Assembly: GCF_014189505.1 (NCBI RefSeq)
Contig: NZ_CP050301.1
Location: 3,541,501 to 3,605,500, forward strand
Direction of reading: 5' to 3'
Source: Phyllobacterium sp. 628
Lineage (GTDB): Bacteria; Pseudomonadota; Alphaproteobacteria; Rhizobiales; Rhizobiaceae
DNA: 64,000 nt
Shown: piece after piece, positions 55,471-64,000 of the stretch
How positions within the stretch are numbered: the stretch's first letter is position 1
How the letters are laid out: each line of letters starts with the position of its first letter
Program-made: the position numbers and the translations under genes
Notes under the pieces: generated by a model
What the model was told of the DNA's origin: nothing
Seen by the model: only the letters and a program-made list of their open reading frames with translations
Databases searched by the model: none

Positions 55471-55802
55471 AACAGCTTGCCGCCGTTTGGCACTGGCTTG
55501 CTGATAGCGGCAAGAACAACGCCGCCTTCTTCGTCCGGGAAACCCAGCGTCAGCACTTCCGACATGAACGGACCGATTTGTCGTGGCGGAAAATTGACCA
55601 CTGCCATGACCTGACGGCCCTTCAGCTCATCCAGCGTGTGATGTTTGGTGATCTGCGCGGAAGATTTCTTGATGCCGATGTCAGGCCCGAAATCAATCTT
55701 CAGTTTGAAGGCCGGTTTACGCGCCTCGGGGAAAGTCTCCGCCTCGATAATCGTACCGACACGGATTTCCACTTTCTCAAAATCATCAAAACTGATCGTC
55801 AT
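55467..55802 (-). CDS. csaA: CsaA-type tRNA-binding/chaperone protein
   Basis: A 111-residue OB-fold protein of the EMAP-II/Arc1p tRNA-binding domain type. IRVGTIIEAETFPEARKPAFKL, SSAQITKHHT and the end VLAAISKPVPNGGKLF are typical of CsaA, a dimeric protein-export chaperone-like tRNA binder. It is monocistronic. Confidence 0.9.
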   Translation of the reverse strand: MTISFDDFEKVEIRVGTIIEAETFPEARKPAFKLKIDFGPDIGIKKSSAQITKHHTLDELKGRQVMAVVNFPPRQIGPFMSEVLTLGFPDEEGGVVLAAISKPVPNGGKLF

Positions 55803-55830
55803 CGTCCTGAACTCAAGTCAAATTTTTGGA

Positions 55831-56337
55831 TCAGGCCGAACCGACCGTCTCGAACAGGATGCTATCGAGCGATTCCCGTGCTGTCGAGCCGGACCAGACG
55901 ACGAACTGGAATGCCTGAAAATAGGTCTCGCAAGCATCGAGCGCACTGGATAGAAGCACTTCCACCTGCTTGCTCGTGGGTTCCGCACCGCCAGATAACA
56001 GCAGCGACTGGCGATACATCACCGCGCCTTCCTGCCGCCACAGATCGAAATGGCCCATCAGGAGCTGTTCGTTGATCAGCGACAGCAGACGCATCACTTC
56101 ATTGACGCGCGGTTCGCTGACCGCAATGTCAAAGGCGCAGGCGAGATGCAGCGCCTCGAAGTCTTCCATCCACGAGAAGGATATCTGGTAGTCGGTCCAG
56201 TTTCCCTCGACCGTGATGGCGATTTCATCTTCCCCGGTGCGCTCGAAAGCCCATTCGTTGGCATGGGCAACGTGTTCAATCACATCAACCGGATGCAAAT
56301 CACGCGCAATCTCTATTTCCAGAAGGCTCATCGCCAT
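55831..56337 (-). CDS. YbjN domain-containing protein
   Basis: A 168-residue acidic protein of the YbjN/T3SS-chaperone-like fold (MEDFEALHLACAFDIAV, LINEQLLMGHFDLWRQEGAVMYRQSLLL). Family members act as sensory or chaperone-like regulators. Function unknown here. Confidence 0.82.
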   Translation of the reverse strand: MAMSLLEIEIARDLHPVDVIEHVAHANEWAFERTGEDEIAITVEGNWTDYQISFSWMEDFEALHLACAFDIAVSEPRVNEVMRLLSLINEQLLMGHFDLWRQEGAVMYRQSLLLSGGAEPTSKQVEVLLSSALDACETYFQAFQFVVWSGSTARESLDSILFETVGSA

Positions 56338-56905
56338 TTCCTGCTCAATCGAATCTCATCTGACGCTGCGGGAGCACAGCGCACCCACCCAAAGGACACT
56401 TAACGCTTGAAAACTCACCGGCAGGCAGAACGCACCAGCCGGACCACGGATATGAACTTGTTACCCGCTGCATGACCGTCGAAACGAATCATGCTGTAAT
56501 TTCAGTGTATTGATGCTGAGTCCGAGCGCCAGTCCCCTTTTGGCTAAATGGCGAGAATGGGTGTGGACAGATGTTATGAAAAAGATTCACGAGCAGCCTT
56601 TAACTGACTCTAAGAAAACGATTTTCGGCGATTTCCACCTGTTGATAATTTCTTAAGATTTATTTTGGGGACAGCTGTTGTGAACACAAAAATACAGCAA
56701 AAACTGCCTCCGGGATGAGGACGTCCCTCACCTTATTTCGCAAAGCCGAGTCAGCAGTGCAAAAAGCCACCTCATTCGGCATGAAGAAACCGGGGCTGGT
56801 AGGCGATCAGGACCGAGTCGATATACACGGGATAAAGCCACGTCATATTGCCGATACGCTCCCTGCCTAGACTGCCAAATGTGTTTCACTCAACAGGAGA
56901 CGGCA
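56338..56905. other. Long gene-free region with clustered GANTC sites
   Basis: 568 bp without a gene. Five GANTC motifs lie at 56518, 56584, 56606, 56748 and 56815, about four times the chance number in 300 bp; these are CcrM methylation sites. A short AT-rich tract (about 56640-56700) and a weak hairpin TGAGG-N5-CCTCA (56715-56729) are also present. It may contain a cell-cycle-regulated promoter or an unannotated RNA; neither is supported enough to name. Confidence 0.4.
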
Positions 56906-57079
56906 ATGTCCACAGAGCCAAACGTGACAGTTACCGCAACCCAGAAGAACGATGACGGACAATGGTTTTATGTCATCACCATTGATGACGTAGCGGGTGA
57001 CAAAGTCGGCCCTTATGAAACCGAAGAAGAAGCAATTGCAGCCGGTGAAGAAGAACTGGCTGAAAGCGACGAAGTCTAG
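56906..57079 (+). CDS. Small acidic conserved protein
   Basis: A 57-residue protein (MSTEPNVTVTATQKNDDGQWFYVI...), with a Glu-rich C-terminus ETEEEAIAAGEEELAES. ACAGGAGAC gives a good Shine-Dalgarno and a clear terminator follows, so the gene looks real. The sequence pattern (GPYETEEEA) resembles small DUF-type proteins in Hyphomicrobiales; function unknown. Confidence 0.75.
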   Translation: MSTEPNVTVTATQKNDDGQWFYVITIDDVAGDKVGPYETEEEAIAAGEEELAESDEV

Positions 57080-57095
57080 GGATATACAACTATGA

Positions 57096-57124
57096 AAAAG
57101 CCCCGCACTTGGCGGGGCTTTTTT
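57096..57124 (+). terminator. Intrinsic terminator
   Basis: AGCCCCGC-ACTTG-GCGGGGCT followed by TTTTTT, 17 bp after the small acidic gene. Confidence 0.9.
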
Positions 57125-57143
57125 AATTCCAGATCAAAGGCAA

Positions 57144-57467
57144 TCAGTCTTTCTTGGCTCGGGTGCTGGCAGATGCCGGCTTTGCCGCCTTGGCCGTATC
57201 ACCCGCATCTTTACCCTTTTGGCCAACCAGCGCTTCAAGCGCTTCGATGCGGGCGAGAAGTGCCGTGTTTTCAGCACGGGCCCGGATAGCCATTTCACGC
57301 ACAGCTTCAAAATCTTCGCGCTGCACAACGTCCATTGTGTTGAGCAGCCGTTCGGCCTGCCCGCGGAAAGCCGTTTCGACTTCGCGGCGTAGGCCCTGTG
57401 CTGCTCCCGCAGCGTCAGTCACGAGCTTGGCCAGTTCATCAAGAACGCGGTTTGATCCATTGGTCAT
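57144..57467 (-). CDS. ubiK: Ubiquinone biosynthesis accessory factor UbiK / BMFP family
   Basis: A 107-residue coiled-coil protein: VLDELAKLVTDAAGAAQGLRRE then FRGQAERLLNTMDVVQREDFEAVREMAIRARAENTALLARIEALEA. This is the BMFP/UbiK family, which in E. coli supports ubiquinone assembly with UbiJ and binds membranes. The C-terminal tail is Ala/Lys-rich. The start at 57467 has AGAGG upstream. Confidence 0.85.
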   Translation of the reverse strand: MTNGSNRVLDELAKLVTDAAGAAQGLRREVETAFRGQAERLLNTMDVVQREDFEAVREMAIRARAENTALLARIEALEALVGQKGKDAGDTAKAAKPASASTRAKKD

Positions 57468-57560
57468 GGCAGATACCTCTGTTGCTTTCCCCATCAAATA
57501 ATCGCCACAGCAGACGATTGCAAGCAAAGGAGTATTATCTGCGGATGGCAGCGCCAATTT

Positions 57561-57681
57561 GCGTGGTTCGACGGGCTCATCGTGAGGGAGAGTAAGCATT
57601 GCAAAGCCAATCGGAGGCGTTGCAGAACATAGCTCCCAGCAGCCCACCCATCTCCCTCATGGTGAGCCCGTCGAACCACGC
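57561..57681. repeat. Palindromic intergenic repeat, copy 3
   Basis: Arms 57561-57590 (GCGTGGTTCGACGGGCTCAT...GAGGGAG) and 57652-57681 (inverted, one mismatch) flank a 61-bp spacer. When inverted, the spacer shares GGGAGCTATGTTCTGCAA and TCCGA words with copies 1 and 2. It sits in the divergent promoter region of ubiK and lgt. Confidence 0.85.
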
Positions 57682-57800
57682 ACCGTCCAGTCTGCAGCCG
57701 ATGAACAAGCAAAAATGTTACCGGACAGGCGACTTGACGCTGTTCCTGCCCTCGCGCATGGTCCGCGCCGATAATCCATACTGACGACGGAGTGCTTCTT

Positions 57801-58652
57801 GTGAGCGAAATTCTTGCCCCGGCGATGGCCGCTATTGCCTTCCCTGACATTGATCCGGTGATCTTTTCACTCGGACCATTCTCCGTGCACTGGTATGGGC
57901 TGGGCTACGTCGTCGGCATTCTCTTTGCCTGGTGGTATGGCAAAAAGCTGATCAGCAAGCCGCGCCTTTGGGCCAACAATACGCCGCCCATGAAGGCGAA
58001 TGATCTCGACGATTTCGTGCTGTGGGCTGCCCTTGGTGTCGTTCTCGGCGGGCGTATCGGCTATATCCTGTTTTACGATCTGGGCCGCTACATCAACCAT
58101 CCCCTTGATATTTTTAAAGTCTGGGAAGGCGGTATGTCGTTCCATGGCGGCCTGCTCGGCACTACGCTCGCCATGATTCTGTTCGCCCGCTCACGCAAGA
58201 TCAAAGTTTTCAGCATGATTGATACAATCGCGGCAGGTGTGCCCGTCGGTCTCGGCCTTGTGCGTGTCGCCAATTTTATCAATGGCGAATTGTGGGGCCG
58301 CATCACCGACGTGCCATGGGGCATGATTTTCCCGACTGGCGGACCGTTCGTCCGCCATCCAAGCCAGCTTTACGAAGCTGCGCTCGAGGGCATTCTCCTC
58401 TTCACCGTGCTGGCGCTTTTGATTTTCTACGGCCGCAAGCTGAAAAGCCCCGGCTTTATCGGCGGTGCCTTCATTACCGGTTACGGTCTGTCCCGTATTT
58501 TCGTGGAGTTTTTCCGTGAGCCGGATGCCCAGCTTGGCTACCTCTATGGCGGCTGGCTAACAATGGGAATGATCTTGTCGATTCCCATGGTGGTGATCGG
58601 TCTGCTGGTGCTTCTCAGAGCACGCAATCCGGAAGTTTCCACCGGACGATGA
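57801..58652 (+). CDS. lgt: Prolipoprotein diacylglyceryl transferase
   Basis: A 283-residue inner-membrane enzyme that transfers diacylglycerol to the lipobox Cys of prolipoproteins. Seven-helix pattern, the HGGLLG segment and the Lgt signature [13 protein letters not shown] (about 155-167) with DVPWGMIFP are present. The start is GTG 57801, eight bases after GGAG. It overlaps midA by 4 bp (ATGA), beginning an operon with midA and pgeF. Confidence 0.96.
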   Translation: MSEILAPAMAAIAFPDIDPVIFSLGPFSVHWYGLGYVVGILFAWWYGKKLISKPRLWANNTPPMKANDLDDFVLWAALGVVLGGRIGYILFYDLGRYINHPLDIFKVWEGGMSFHGGLLGTTLAMILFARSRKIKVFSMIDTIAAGVPVGLGLVRVANFINGELWGRITDVPWGMIFPTGGPFVRHPSQLYEAALEGILLFTVLALLIFYGRKLKSPGFIGGAFITGYGLSRIFVEFFREPDAQLGYLYGGWLTMGMILSIPMVVIGLLVLLRARNPEVSTGR

Positions 58653-59731
58653 AGCTGAAACAGCGCATTATCTGGCAGATTGAGGCGACTGGTCCGATCA
58701 GTGTCGCGGATTACATGGCTCTGTGCCTGTTCGACCCGGAGAATGGTTACTATACAACGCGCGAGCCCTTCGGCCGGGACGGCGATTTCATCACCGCGCC
58801 GGAGGTCAGCCAGATGTTCGGCGAGCTCATTGGCGTCTGGTGCGTCGGCGCGTGGCAGGCGATGGGGTCACCAGCACAGTTCATCCTGTGCGAAATGGGT
58901 CCGGGACGTGGTACTCTGATGAAAGACGTGCTGCGGACGCTGGTGAAAATCGCACCGGATTTTGCAGCCGCAGCTGATATTCGCATGATTGAGATTAGCG
59001 GCAGGCTTGCCGAACTTCAGAAAGTGAAGTTGGCCACATGCGGCCTGCCTATCCAGTGGCATGAACAATTCAGCGATATTCCGTCCGGTCCTTTGCTCCT
59101 CTTTGCCAATGAACTGTTCGATGCAATTCCTGTTCGCCAATATGTCAAATCAGGCGGACGGTTTGTTGAGCGCATGGTCACACTCGATCCGAATGGTAAT
59201 TTGGTATTTGCCGCTGGAACGGGATCGATCGATACCGCGCTCTTGCCGCCTGAACACGATACAGCCCCCGACGGCAGTATTTTCGAGATCGCTCCTGCCC
59301 GCAGTGCCCTGATGCAGGACATTGCCGAACGCATAAACCGCGAGCGCGGCGCTGCCCTGCTGATCGATTACGGTCATCTGCAGCAAGGCTTGGGCGATAC
59401 GCTGCAAGCCCTCAGCCGCCATAAATCGGCGGATGTTCTGGCGGAGCCGGGCCTAGCCGATCTGACCACACATGTGGACTTTGACAGTCTGGCCAAAGCT
59501 GCCCATGCGGAAGGGTGCCAAACCAGCGCCATGAGCCAGGGCGATTTTCTGATCGCCATGGGATTGCTGGACCGTGCCGGAGCTTTGGGGAGCGGCAAAC
59601 CAGCCGAGTTTCAGGAACAAATTCGGGCCGATGTTGAAAGGCTGGCAGGTCCCGATCAGATGGGCACCCTCTTCAAGGTGCTATGTGCCACTGATCCCGC
59701 GACACATTCATTCCCATTTCAATACAGATGA
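58649..59731 (+). CDS. midA: SAM-dependent methyltransferase MidA/NDUFAF7 family
   Basis: A 360-residue protein of the NDUFAF7 family, which in mitochondria dimethylates an arginine of a complex I subunit (NDUFS2). [21 protein letters not shown], the SAM motif [17 protein letters not shown] (about 88-104) and [11 protein letters not shown] are characteristic. The ATG overlaps the lgt TGA, and the pgeF gene follows. A bacterial respiratory role is inferred. Confidence 0.9.
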   Translation: MKLKQRIIWQIEATGPISVADYMALCLFDPENGYYTTREPFGRDGDFITAPEVSQMFGELIGVWCVGAWQAMGSPAQFILCEMGPGRGTLMKDVLRTLVKIAPDFAAAADIRMIEISGRLAELQKVKLATCGLPIQWHEQFSDIPSGPLLLFANELFDAIPVRQYVKSGGRFVERMVTLDPNGNLVFAAGTGSIDTALLPPEHDTAPDGSIFEIAPARSALMQDIAERINRERGAALLIDYGHLQQGLGDTLQALSRHKSADVLAEPGLADLTTHVDFDSLAKAAHAEGCQTSAMSQGDFLIAMGLLDRAGALGSGKPAEFQEQIRADVERLAGPDQMGTLFKVLCATDPATHSFPFQYR

Positions 59732-59796
59732 ACAGGCAATTGACTTCGCGTCGATGCTCAACCACCATCCGCAGCCTTGAGAAAGAGCAATCCGGC

Positions 59797-60591
59797 ATGA
59801 TCACGTCTGAAAAACCAGTAGCGCTGCATTCCTCTCTGCTGGGATCACCCGAGAAAGATCGAATCGCCCACGGGTTCTTTACCCGCATTGGCGGGGTCTC
59901 GACCGGTATCTACGAGGGGCTGAATGTTGGCAGCGGATCCAATGACAATCAGGATCATGTGACCGAAAATCGCCGCCGTGTGGCGCAATCACTCGGCGCA
60001 CCGCTGTCGCGGCTTCTCACCGTGCATCAGGTGCATTCGCCCGACGTGCTCACCGTGACTGCTCCTTTTAGCGGGGACCGCCCGAAAGCGGATGCGATGG
60101 TCACCACGACGCCCGGTATTGTCCTTGGCGCCCTGTCCGCCGATTGCGGTCCTATCCTCTTTACCGACACGGAAGCCAAAGTGATCGGCTCTGCCCATGC
60201 CGGCTGGCGCGGTGCAATTGGCGGTGTGCTGGAAAACACGATTGATGCCATGGTCGCCCTTGGCGCAAAGCGCGGAAACATTCAAGCGGTGCTTGGACCG
60301 ACAATCGGGCCGGACAATTACGAAGTGGGCGCGGAATTCTACGCCCAGTTCACGGGAGCGGACCCGTCCTACAGCCGCTTCTTCCGCGACTCGGTCAATG
60401 AAAATCACAAGATGTTCAATCTTTGGGCCTTCATTCTCGAGCGGCTCAGTCAGGCGGGCGTCAATGCATCCGCACTGGAAAAATGCACCTACGCCGAGGA
60501 AGATCAGTTTTTCTCCTACAGGCGCACCACCCATCGCAAAGAACCAGACTATGGCCGCCAGATTTCGGCGATCACTATTCTAGAGGATTAA
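59797..60591 (+). CDS. pgeF: Peptidoglycan editing factor / laccase-domain protein (YfiH)
   Basis: A 264-residue multicopper-oxidase-like (laccase-domain) protein. HAGWRG, SADCGPIL and VLGPTIGPDNYEVG contain the His/Cys metal site typical of the family. PgeF corrects muropeptide composition in E. coli (formerly polyphenol oxidase). ATG 59797 (MITSEKPVALHSSLLG) is preferred; the frame opens at an ATG overlapping midA at 59728. It is part of the lgt-midA-pgeF cluster. Confidence 0.9.
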   Translation: MITSEKPVALHSSLLGSPEKDRIAHGFFTRIGGVSTGIYEGLNVGSGSNDNQDHVTENRRRVAQSLGAPLSRLLTVHQVHSPDVLTVTAPFSGDRPKADAMVTTTPGIVLGALSADCGPILFTDTEAKVIGSAHAGWRGAIGGVLENTIDAMVALGAKRGNIQAVLGPTIGPDNYEVGAEFYAQFTGADPSYSRFFRDSVNENHKMFNLWAFILERLSQAGVNASALEKCTYAEEDQFFSYRRTTHRKEPDYGRQISAITILED

Positions 60592-60594
60592 TTT

Positions 60595-61746
60595 ATGGCC
60601 CTTCATTTCGAGCCCGAGGAATTTGCCGCGCGTCAGGACCGGCTAATGCTGGTGATGGCAGAGCAGAAACTGGACGCCATCCTGCTCTTCGCCCAGGAGA
60701 GCATGTATTGGCTCACGGGCTATGACACGTTCGGCTTCTGTTTCTTCCAGTGCCTTGTGGTGAAATCCGATGGCAGCAAAGTTTTGATGACCCGCTCCGC
60801 CGATCTGCGGCAAGCGCGCCAGACGTCCAATATCGAGAACATCATTGTTTGGGCCGATCGCGACAACGCCAATCCGGCAGCGGATTTGCGCGAACTGCTC
60901 AACGATCTCGATCTGCTCGGCAAGCGTATCGGCATCGAATACCAGACGCACGGCTTGACCGCCGCGAACGGACGCAAGCTTGATGAGCAATTGGCCGCCT
61001 TTGGTCAAATCGTCGATGCGTCCGGACTTGTCGACAAGCTGCGCGTGCTGAAAAGCCCGGCGGAAATCGTCTACAGCCGCAAAGCCGCCGAACTGGGTGA
61101 CGAAGCGCTCGATGCGGCGCTGAAATTGATCAAGGCCGGAGCCGATGAAGGCGCGATCCTGGCCGCCATGCAAGGTGCCATTTTTGCCGGCGGCGGCGAC
61201 TATCCGGCCAATGAGTTCATTATCGGCTCGGGTGAAGATGCGCTGCTATGCCGTTACAAGGCTGGACGGCGCAAGCTGACCAAGAACGATCAACTGACGC
61301 TGGAATGGGCCGGTGTTTACCGCCATTACCATGCTGCAATGATGCGCACCGTGCTGACCGGCAAGGCGTCGAAGCGCCATCAGGAACTTTATGACGCCGC
61401 GCGTGAAGCACTGGAAGCCGTCGAAGAGGCCATGACACCTGCTTCAACATTCGGCGATGTCTTCGATGCGCATTCCCGCGTGATGGAAGCCCATGATCTG
61501 ACACGCCACCGGCTCAATGCCTGTGGTTATTCGCAAGGCGCACGGTTCACACCGTCATGGATGGATATGCCGATGTTCTATTCCGGCAATCCTGAGCGAA
61601 TTCAGCCTGACATGACACTGTTTGCCCATATGATCATCATGGATTCCGACAGCGGAACAGCAATGACCTTGGGCCGGACTTACCTGACAACCAACGGTGC
61701 TGCGGAGCCACTTTCCCGCCAACCTCTTGACTTGATCGTAAAATAA
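60595..61746 (+). CDS. M24 family protein, creatinase/ectoine-hydrolase-like, atypical metal site
   Basis: A 383-residue pita-bread-fold protein: N-terminal creatinase-type domain (1-155) and C-terminal M24 domain. The usual dinuclear metal ligands are altered: where aminopeptidase P has DxG...DxTR, this sequence has LEWAGVYRHYHAAMMRT, with Glu and His/Ala in place of the Asp pair, and DMTLFAHMI replaces the later GxxF(T)xEPG. That pattern is closer to metal-free creatinases and DoeA-type hydrolases. The substrate is unknown. It follows pgeF directly on the same strand, 3 bp apart. Confidence 0.85.
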   Translation: MALHFEPEEFAARQDRLMLVMAEQKLDAILLFAQESMYWLTGYDTFGFCFFQCLVVKSDGSKVLMTRSADLRQARQTSNIENIIVWADRDNANPAADLRELLNDLDLLGKRIGIEYQTHGLTAANGRKLDEQLAAFGQIVDASGLVDKLRVLKSPAEIVYSRKAAELGDEALDAALKLIKAGADEGAILAAMQGAIFAGGGDYPANEFIIGSGEDALLCRYKAGRRKLTKNDQLTLEWAGVYRHYHAAMMRTVLTGKASKRHQELYDAAREALEAVEEAMTPASTFGDVFDAHSRVMEAHDLTRHRLNACGYSQGARFTPSWMDMPMFYSGNPERIQPDMTLFAHMIIMDSDSGTAMTLGRTYLTTNGAAEPLSRQPLDLIVK

Positions 61747-61812
61747 AACTTTTGTCAGCTTTCGTTTTTTCGAGATGGCACGAATATGGCTCATGATGGG
61801 GTTCGACCAAAA

Positions 61813-62466
61813 ATGATATCTCGCAAATCACTAACCCATGCCTGCGTGGCGCTGGCGGCTCTCGGCCTCAGCGCCTGCAACAGTGCGGAAACGCCGATTG
61901 CAGTGACGAAGTCGGACCTGCCTGCGGCACAAACCAATCCCGCAACGCCGGGAACGGTTGCTCCCGGCGCATCGGCAACAGCCACCACAACAACACCGAC
62001 CGCAACTGCCACCGGCCCGGCAACACCTGCACAACCTGGCACCCCGGCACCTGCAGGCGCGACCGTCGCGTCAGGAGCCGCCCAGCCCGGCGTTGCCCGG
62101 ACGGCAAAATTGCGGTTCGCACCCATCGTCGGCGCACCGATTGCAGCCGCCACGCCTTTGTCGCAGCGCCTCTCGGCCTTGGCCAAGGCCAAAGGCATCG
62201 TTCTTGGAACAGCCGCCGACACGGATAACACGCACATCATGAAGGGCTACTTTTCTGCCCTGCCCGACGGCAACAAGACGACCATCATCTATGTTTGGGA
62301 TGTCTTGGATCCAGCAGGTACGCGGCTGCATCGCATACAGGGGCAGGAAGTGGTGCCCGGCAATGGTACTGATCCATGGAGCACCGTCCCGCCCAAGGTG
62401 ATGGAATCAATCGCCGACAAGGCTATCGATGGCTATCTGCAATGGGTATCCGGCGCCAAGACGTGA
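61813..62466 (+). CDS. Conserved lipoprotein of unknown function
   Basis: A 217-residue lipoprotein: signal peptide with lipobox GLSAC (Cys22), then a Thr/Ala/Pro/Gly-rich linker (about 35-105) and a compact C-terminal domain (about 110-217, LSQRLSALAKAKGIVL, HIMKGYFSALPDGNKTTII, WDVLDPAGTRLHRIQGQE). The start at 61813 fits the signal; an ATG at 61786 would add nine residues before it. Position directly before prs is seen in related rhizobia; function not known. Confidence 0.8.
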   Translation: MISRKSLTHACVALAALGLSACNSAETPIAVTKSDLPAAQTNPATPGTVAPGASATATTTTPTATATGPATPAQPGTPAPAGATVASGAAQPGVARTAKLRFAPIVGAPIAAATPLSQRLSALAKAKGIVLGTAADTDNTHIMKGYFSALPDGNKTTIIYVWDVLDPAGTRLHRIQGQEVVPGNGTDPWSTVPPKVMESIADKAIDGYLQWVSGAKT

Positions 62467-62599
62467 CATATTTACGCGTTTGACGCGATATTAGCGAGGA
62501 ATTGTGCATGAATCTGCCCTGCCCGCTTGCAATGTGCGTCAGGCACAGTACAAGGCCCGCCATATCCTTCACTTGGCTGGCACCGGGGAAAATACGGGC

Positions 62600-63532
62600 A
62601 TGAAACTATTCGCGGGCAATTCCAATCGCGTTCTCGCTGAATCTGTCGCCAAATATCTCAACATTCCACTCGGAAAGGCCAGCGTCCGCCGCTTCGCCGA
62701 CCAGGAGATATTCGTCGAGATTCAGGAAAATGTTCGCGGCGAAGATGTCTTCGTCATGCAGTCAACATCTTTCCCGGCGAACGATCACCTGATGGAACTG
62801 CTCATCATGATCGATGCATTCCGTCGTTCTTCGGCAAAACGCATCACCGCCGTTCTTCCCTATTTCGGTTACGCCCGTCAGGACCGCAAGGCCGGTCCAC
62901 GCACCCCGATCTCTGCCAAGCTGGTTGCCAATCTGATCACCGAAGCCGGTGCGAACCGCGTACTGACACTTGACCTGCATGCGGGTCAGATCCAGGGCTT
63001 CTTCGATATTCCGACCGACAATCTCTACGCCGTTCCCGTTATCGCCAGTGACGTGCGCGCTCATTACGGCACATCGAACACGATGGTTGTCTCGCCGGAC
63101 GTTGGCGGCGTGGTCCGCGCCCGCTCGCTGGCCAAACGCATCGACGCGCAGCTGGCAATCGTCGACAAGCGCCGTGATCGTCCAGGCGAGTCTGAAGTCA
63201 TGAATGTTATCGGTGATGTCAGCGGTAAGGATTGTCTGCTGTTTGACGATATCGTCGATTCCGGTGGCACGCTGTGCAATGCGGCCGAAGCCTTGCTCGC
63301 CAAGGGCGCAACCAGTGTCACCGCCTATATCACACATGGCGTTCTCTCCGGTGGCGCCGTTGCCCGCATCACAGGTTCCAAGCTGAAGGAACTCGTGATT
63401 ACCGATTCCATTCAGCCGACGGCTGCCATCGAGGCGGCGCACAATATCCGTGTCCTGTCGATTTCCGATCTGATCGGCGAAGCGATCTCGCGCACGGCCT
63501 CGGAAGAATCTGTTTCAAGCCTGTTCGATTAA
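62600..63532 (+). CDS. prs: Ribose-phosphate pyrophosphokinase
   Basis: A 310-residue enzyme that makes PRPP from ribose 5-phosphate and ATP for nucleotide, His and Trp synthesis. [20 protein letters not shown], the ATP-binding flexible loop region [15 protein letters not shown] and PRPP-binding [16 protein letters not shown] (about 215-230) are diagnostic. ATG 62600 is preferred; the open frame from 62504 has no support. Its stop interlocks with that of the convergent chromate transporter. Confidence 0.96.
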   Translation: MKLFAGNSNRVLAESVAKYLNIPLGKASVRRFADQEIFVEIQENVRGEDVFVMQSTSFPANDHLMELLIMIDAFRRSSAKRITAVLPYFGYARQDRKAGPRTPISAKLVANLITEAGANRVLTLDLHAGQIQGFFDIPTDNLYAVPVIASDVRAHYGTSNTMVVSPDVGGVVRARSLAKRIDAQLAIVDKRRDRPGESEVMNVIGDVSGKDCLLFDDIVDSGGTLCNAAEALLAKGATSVTAYITHGVLSGGAVARITGSKLKELVITDSIQPTAAIEAAHNIRVLSISDLIGEAISRTASEESVSSLFD

Positions 63533-64000
63533 ATCAAACCCAGCAGAATTCCGGCTATCGCCGCCAGACCAAGCACGATCAGCATATTGATCCGCAAACC
63601 GATGAGCGCAATTGCTGCGCTCACGGCTATGATTGCTGCCGCCCAGTCAAAGGCGGAGAGATCAAGTACTGGCAGATGCACAGGCCCGAACAGCGTCTCC
63701 TGAAATGCCCCAAACAGCACGTGCAGGCCGAACCAGACGGCCAGATTGGCGATCACCCCGACCACGGCAGCGGTAATTGCCGCAAGAGACGCCTTGAGCC
63801 AGCCCACGTGACGCAGACGTTCAACGAACGGCGCACCGGCAAAGATCCATAAAAAGCAAGGCGCAAACGTGAACCACAACGCCGTCAGACCGCCCAACAG
63901 CCCGCCGGTGATCGGGTCGAAACCGGACAGGCGCGAGCCTCCGACAAAGCCCACGAAGGCCAGCACCAGAATGAGCGATCCCGGCGTCGTTTCAGCCAGA
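63529..64000 (-). CDS. chrA: Chromate transporter family protein (ChrA), C-terminal part (partial)
   Basis: The last 157 residues of a polytopic membrane protein; the frame runs on beyond the window. [19 protein letters not shown] is the conserved start of the second CHR domain and [23 protein letters not shown] a core helix. ChrA effluxes chromate or sulphate-like anions with proton exchange. The N-terminal half is outside the window. Confidence 0.8.
   Translation of the reverse strand, partial: LAETTPGSLILVLAFVGFVGGSRLSGFDPITGGLLGGLTALWFTFAPCFLWIFAGAPFVERLRHVGWLKASLAAITAAVVGVIANLAVWFGLHVLFGAFQETLFGPVHLPVLDLSAFDWAAAIIAVSAAIALIGLRINMLIVLGLAAIAGILLGLI

Overview
The window is chromosomal DNA of an alphaproteobacterium of the order Hyphomicrobiales (Rhizobiales), most like the Brucellaceae/Phyllobacteriaceae. 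The evidence is a BA14K-type immunoreactive protein gene, a trxB-lsrB/vtlR pair, greA followed by the LPS-core mannosyltransferase gene lpcC, a long UvrB with rhizobial-type extensions, a long CarB, and palindromic intergenic repeats ending in CCATGAGGGAG. The assignment is inference from gene content and order. I saw no tRNA or rRNA gene, CRISPR array, prophage, integrase or transposase.

Layout. 1-4.3 kb: end of a TetR gene, a TetA-like exporter, an Lrp regulator divergent from an Asp/Glu racemase, and a YpfJ-type zinc metallopeptidase. 4.4-8.1 kb: carB behind a structured leader with a terminator-like hairpin. 8.1-17.7 kb: accessory genes (ArsR/DUF1801, an NmrA-like protein behind a SoxR/MerR-type promoter, an ABC protein with a degraded ATP site, a cold-shock gene, ADH/LysR/GST, aspartate aminotransferase, MsrP). 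17.8-24.6 kb: a minus-strand small RNA with a CCUCCUCCC loop, then lsrB, trxB, trkH, lrp, a family 25 glycosyltransferase, lpcC and greA. 24.8-34.7 kb: PQQ-type dehydrogenase, EamA exporter, extensin-like peptidase, LtrA, small enzymes, an enolase-superfamily protein, a hydrolase lipoprotein, a SemiSWEET and an HNH nuclease that may carry a modified-base-reading N-terminal domain. 34.9-37.7 kb: uvrB.

37.7-43.7 kb holds three regulator/enzyme pairs (TetR/MFS, CGNR regulator/alpha-beta hydrolase, frameshifted TetR/saccharopine-dehydrogenase-like), each divergent over a repeat-bearing operator region. 43.7-49.5 kb: HerA-like ATPase, HAD phosphatase, lipid kinase, lytic transglycosylase with SPOR domain, second cold-shock gene, BA14K protein. 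49.5-55.8 kb: MBL hydrolase, ilvE, a MarR/OmpR/histidine-kinase set resembling petP-petR, a HigBA toxin-antitoxin pair and csaA. 56.9-64 kb: a small acidic protein, ubiK, then lgt-midA-pgeF-M24 peptidase-lipoprotein-prs, and the end of a chromate-transporter gene.

Most genes are ordinary housekeeping or small accessory units. The most interesting signals are non-coding or regulatory: the anti-Shine-Dalgarno small RNA at 17.8 kb, terminator-like hairpins in the carB and greA leaders, the SoxR/MerR-type promoter at 9.0 kb, a three-copy palindromic repeat family, and two genes (trkH, tetR) that each appear one base short of a full reading frame.
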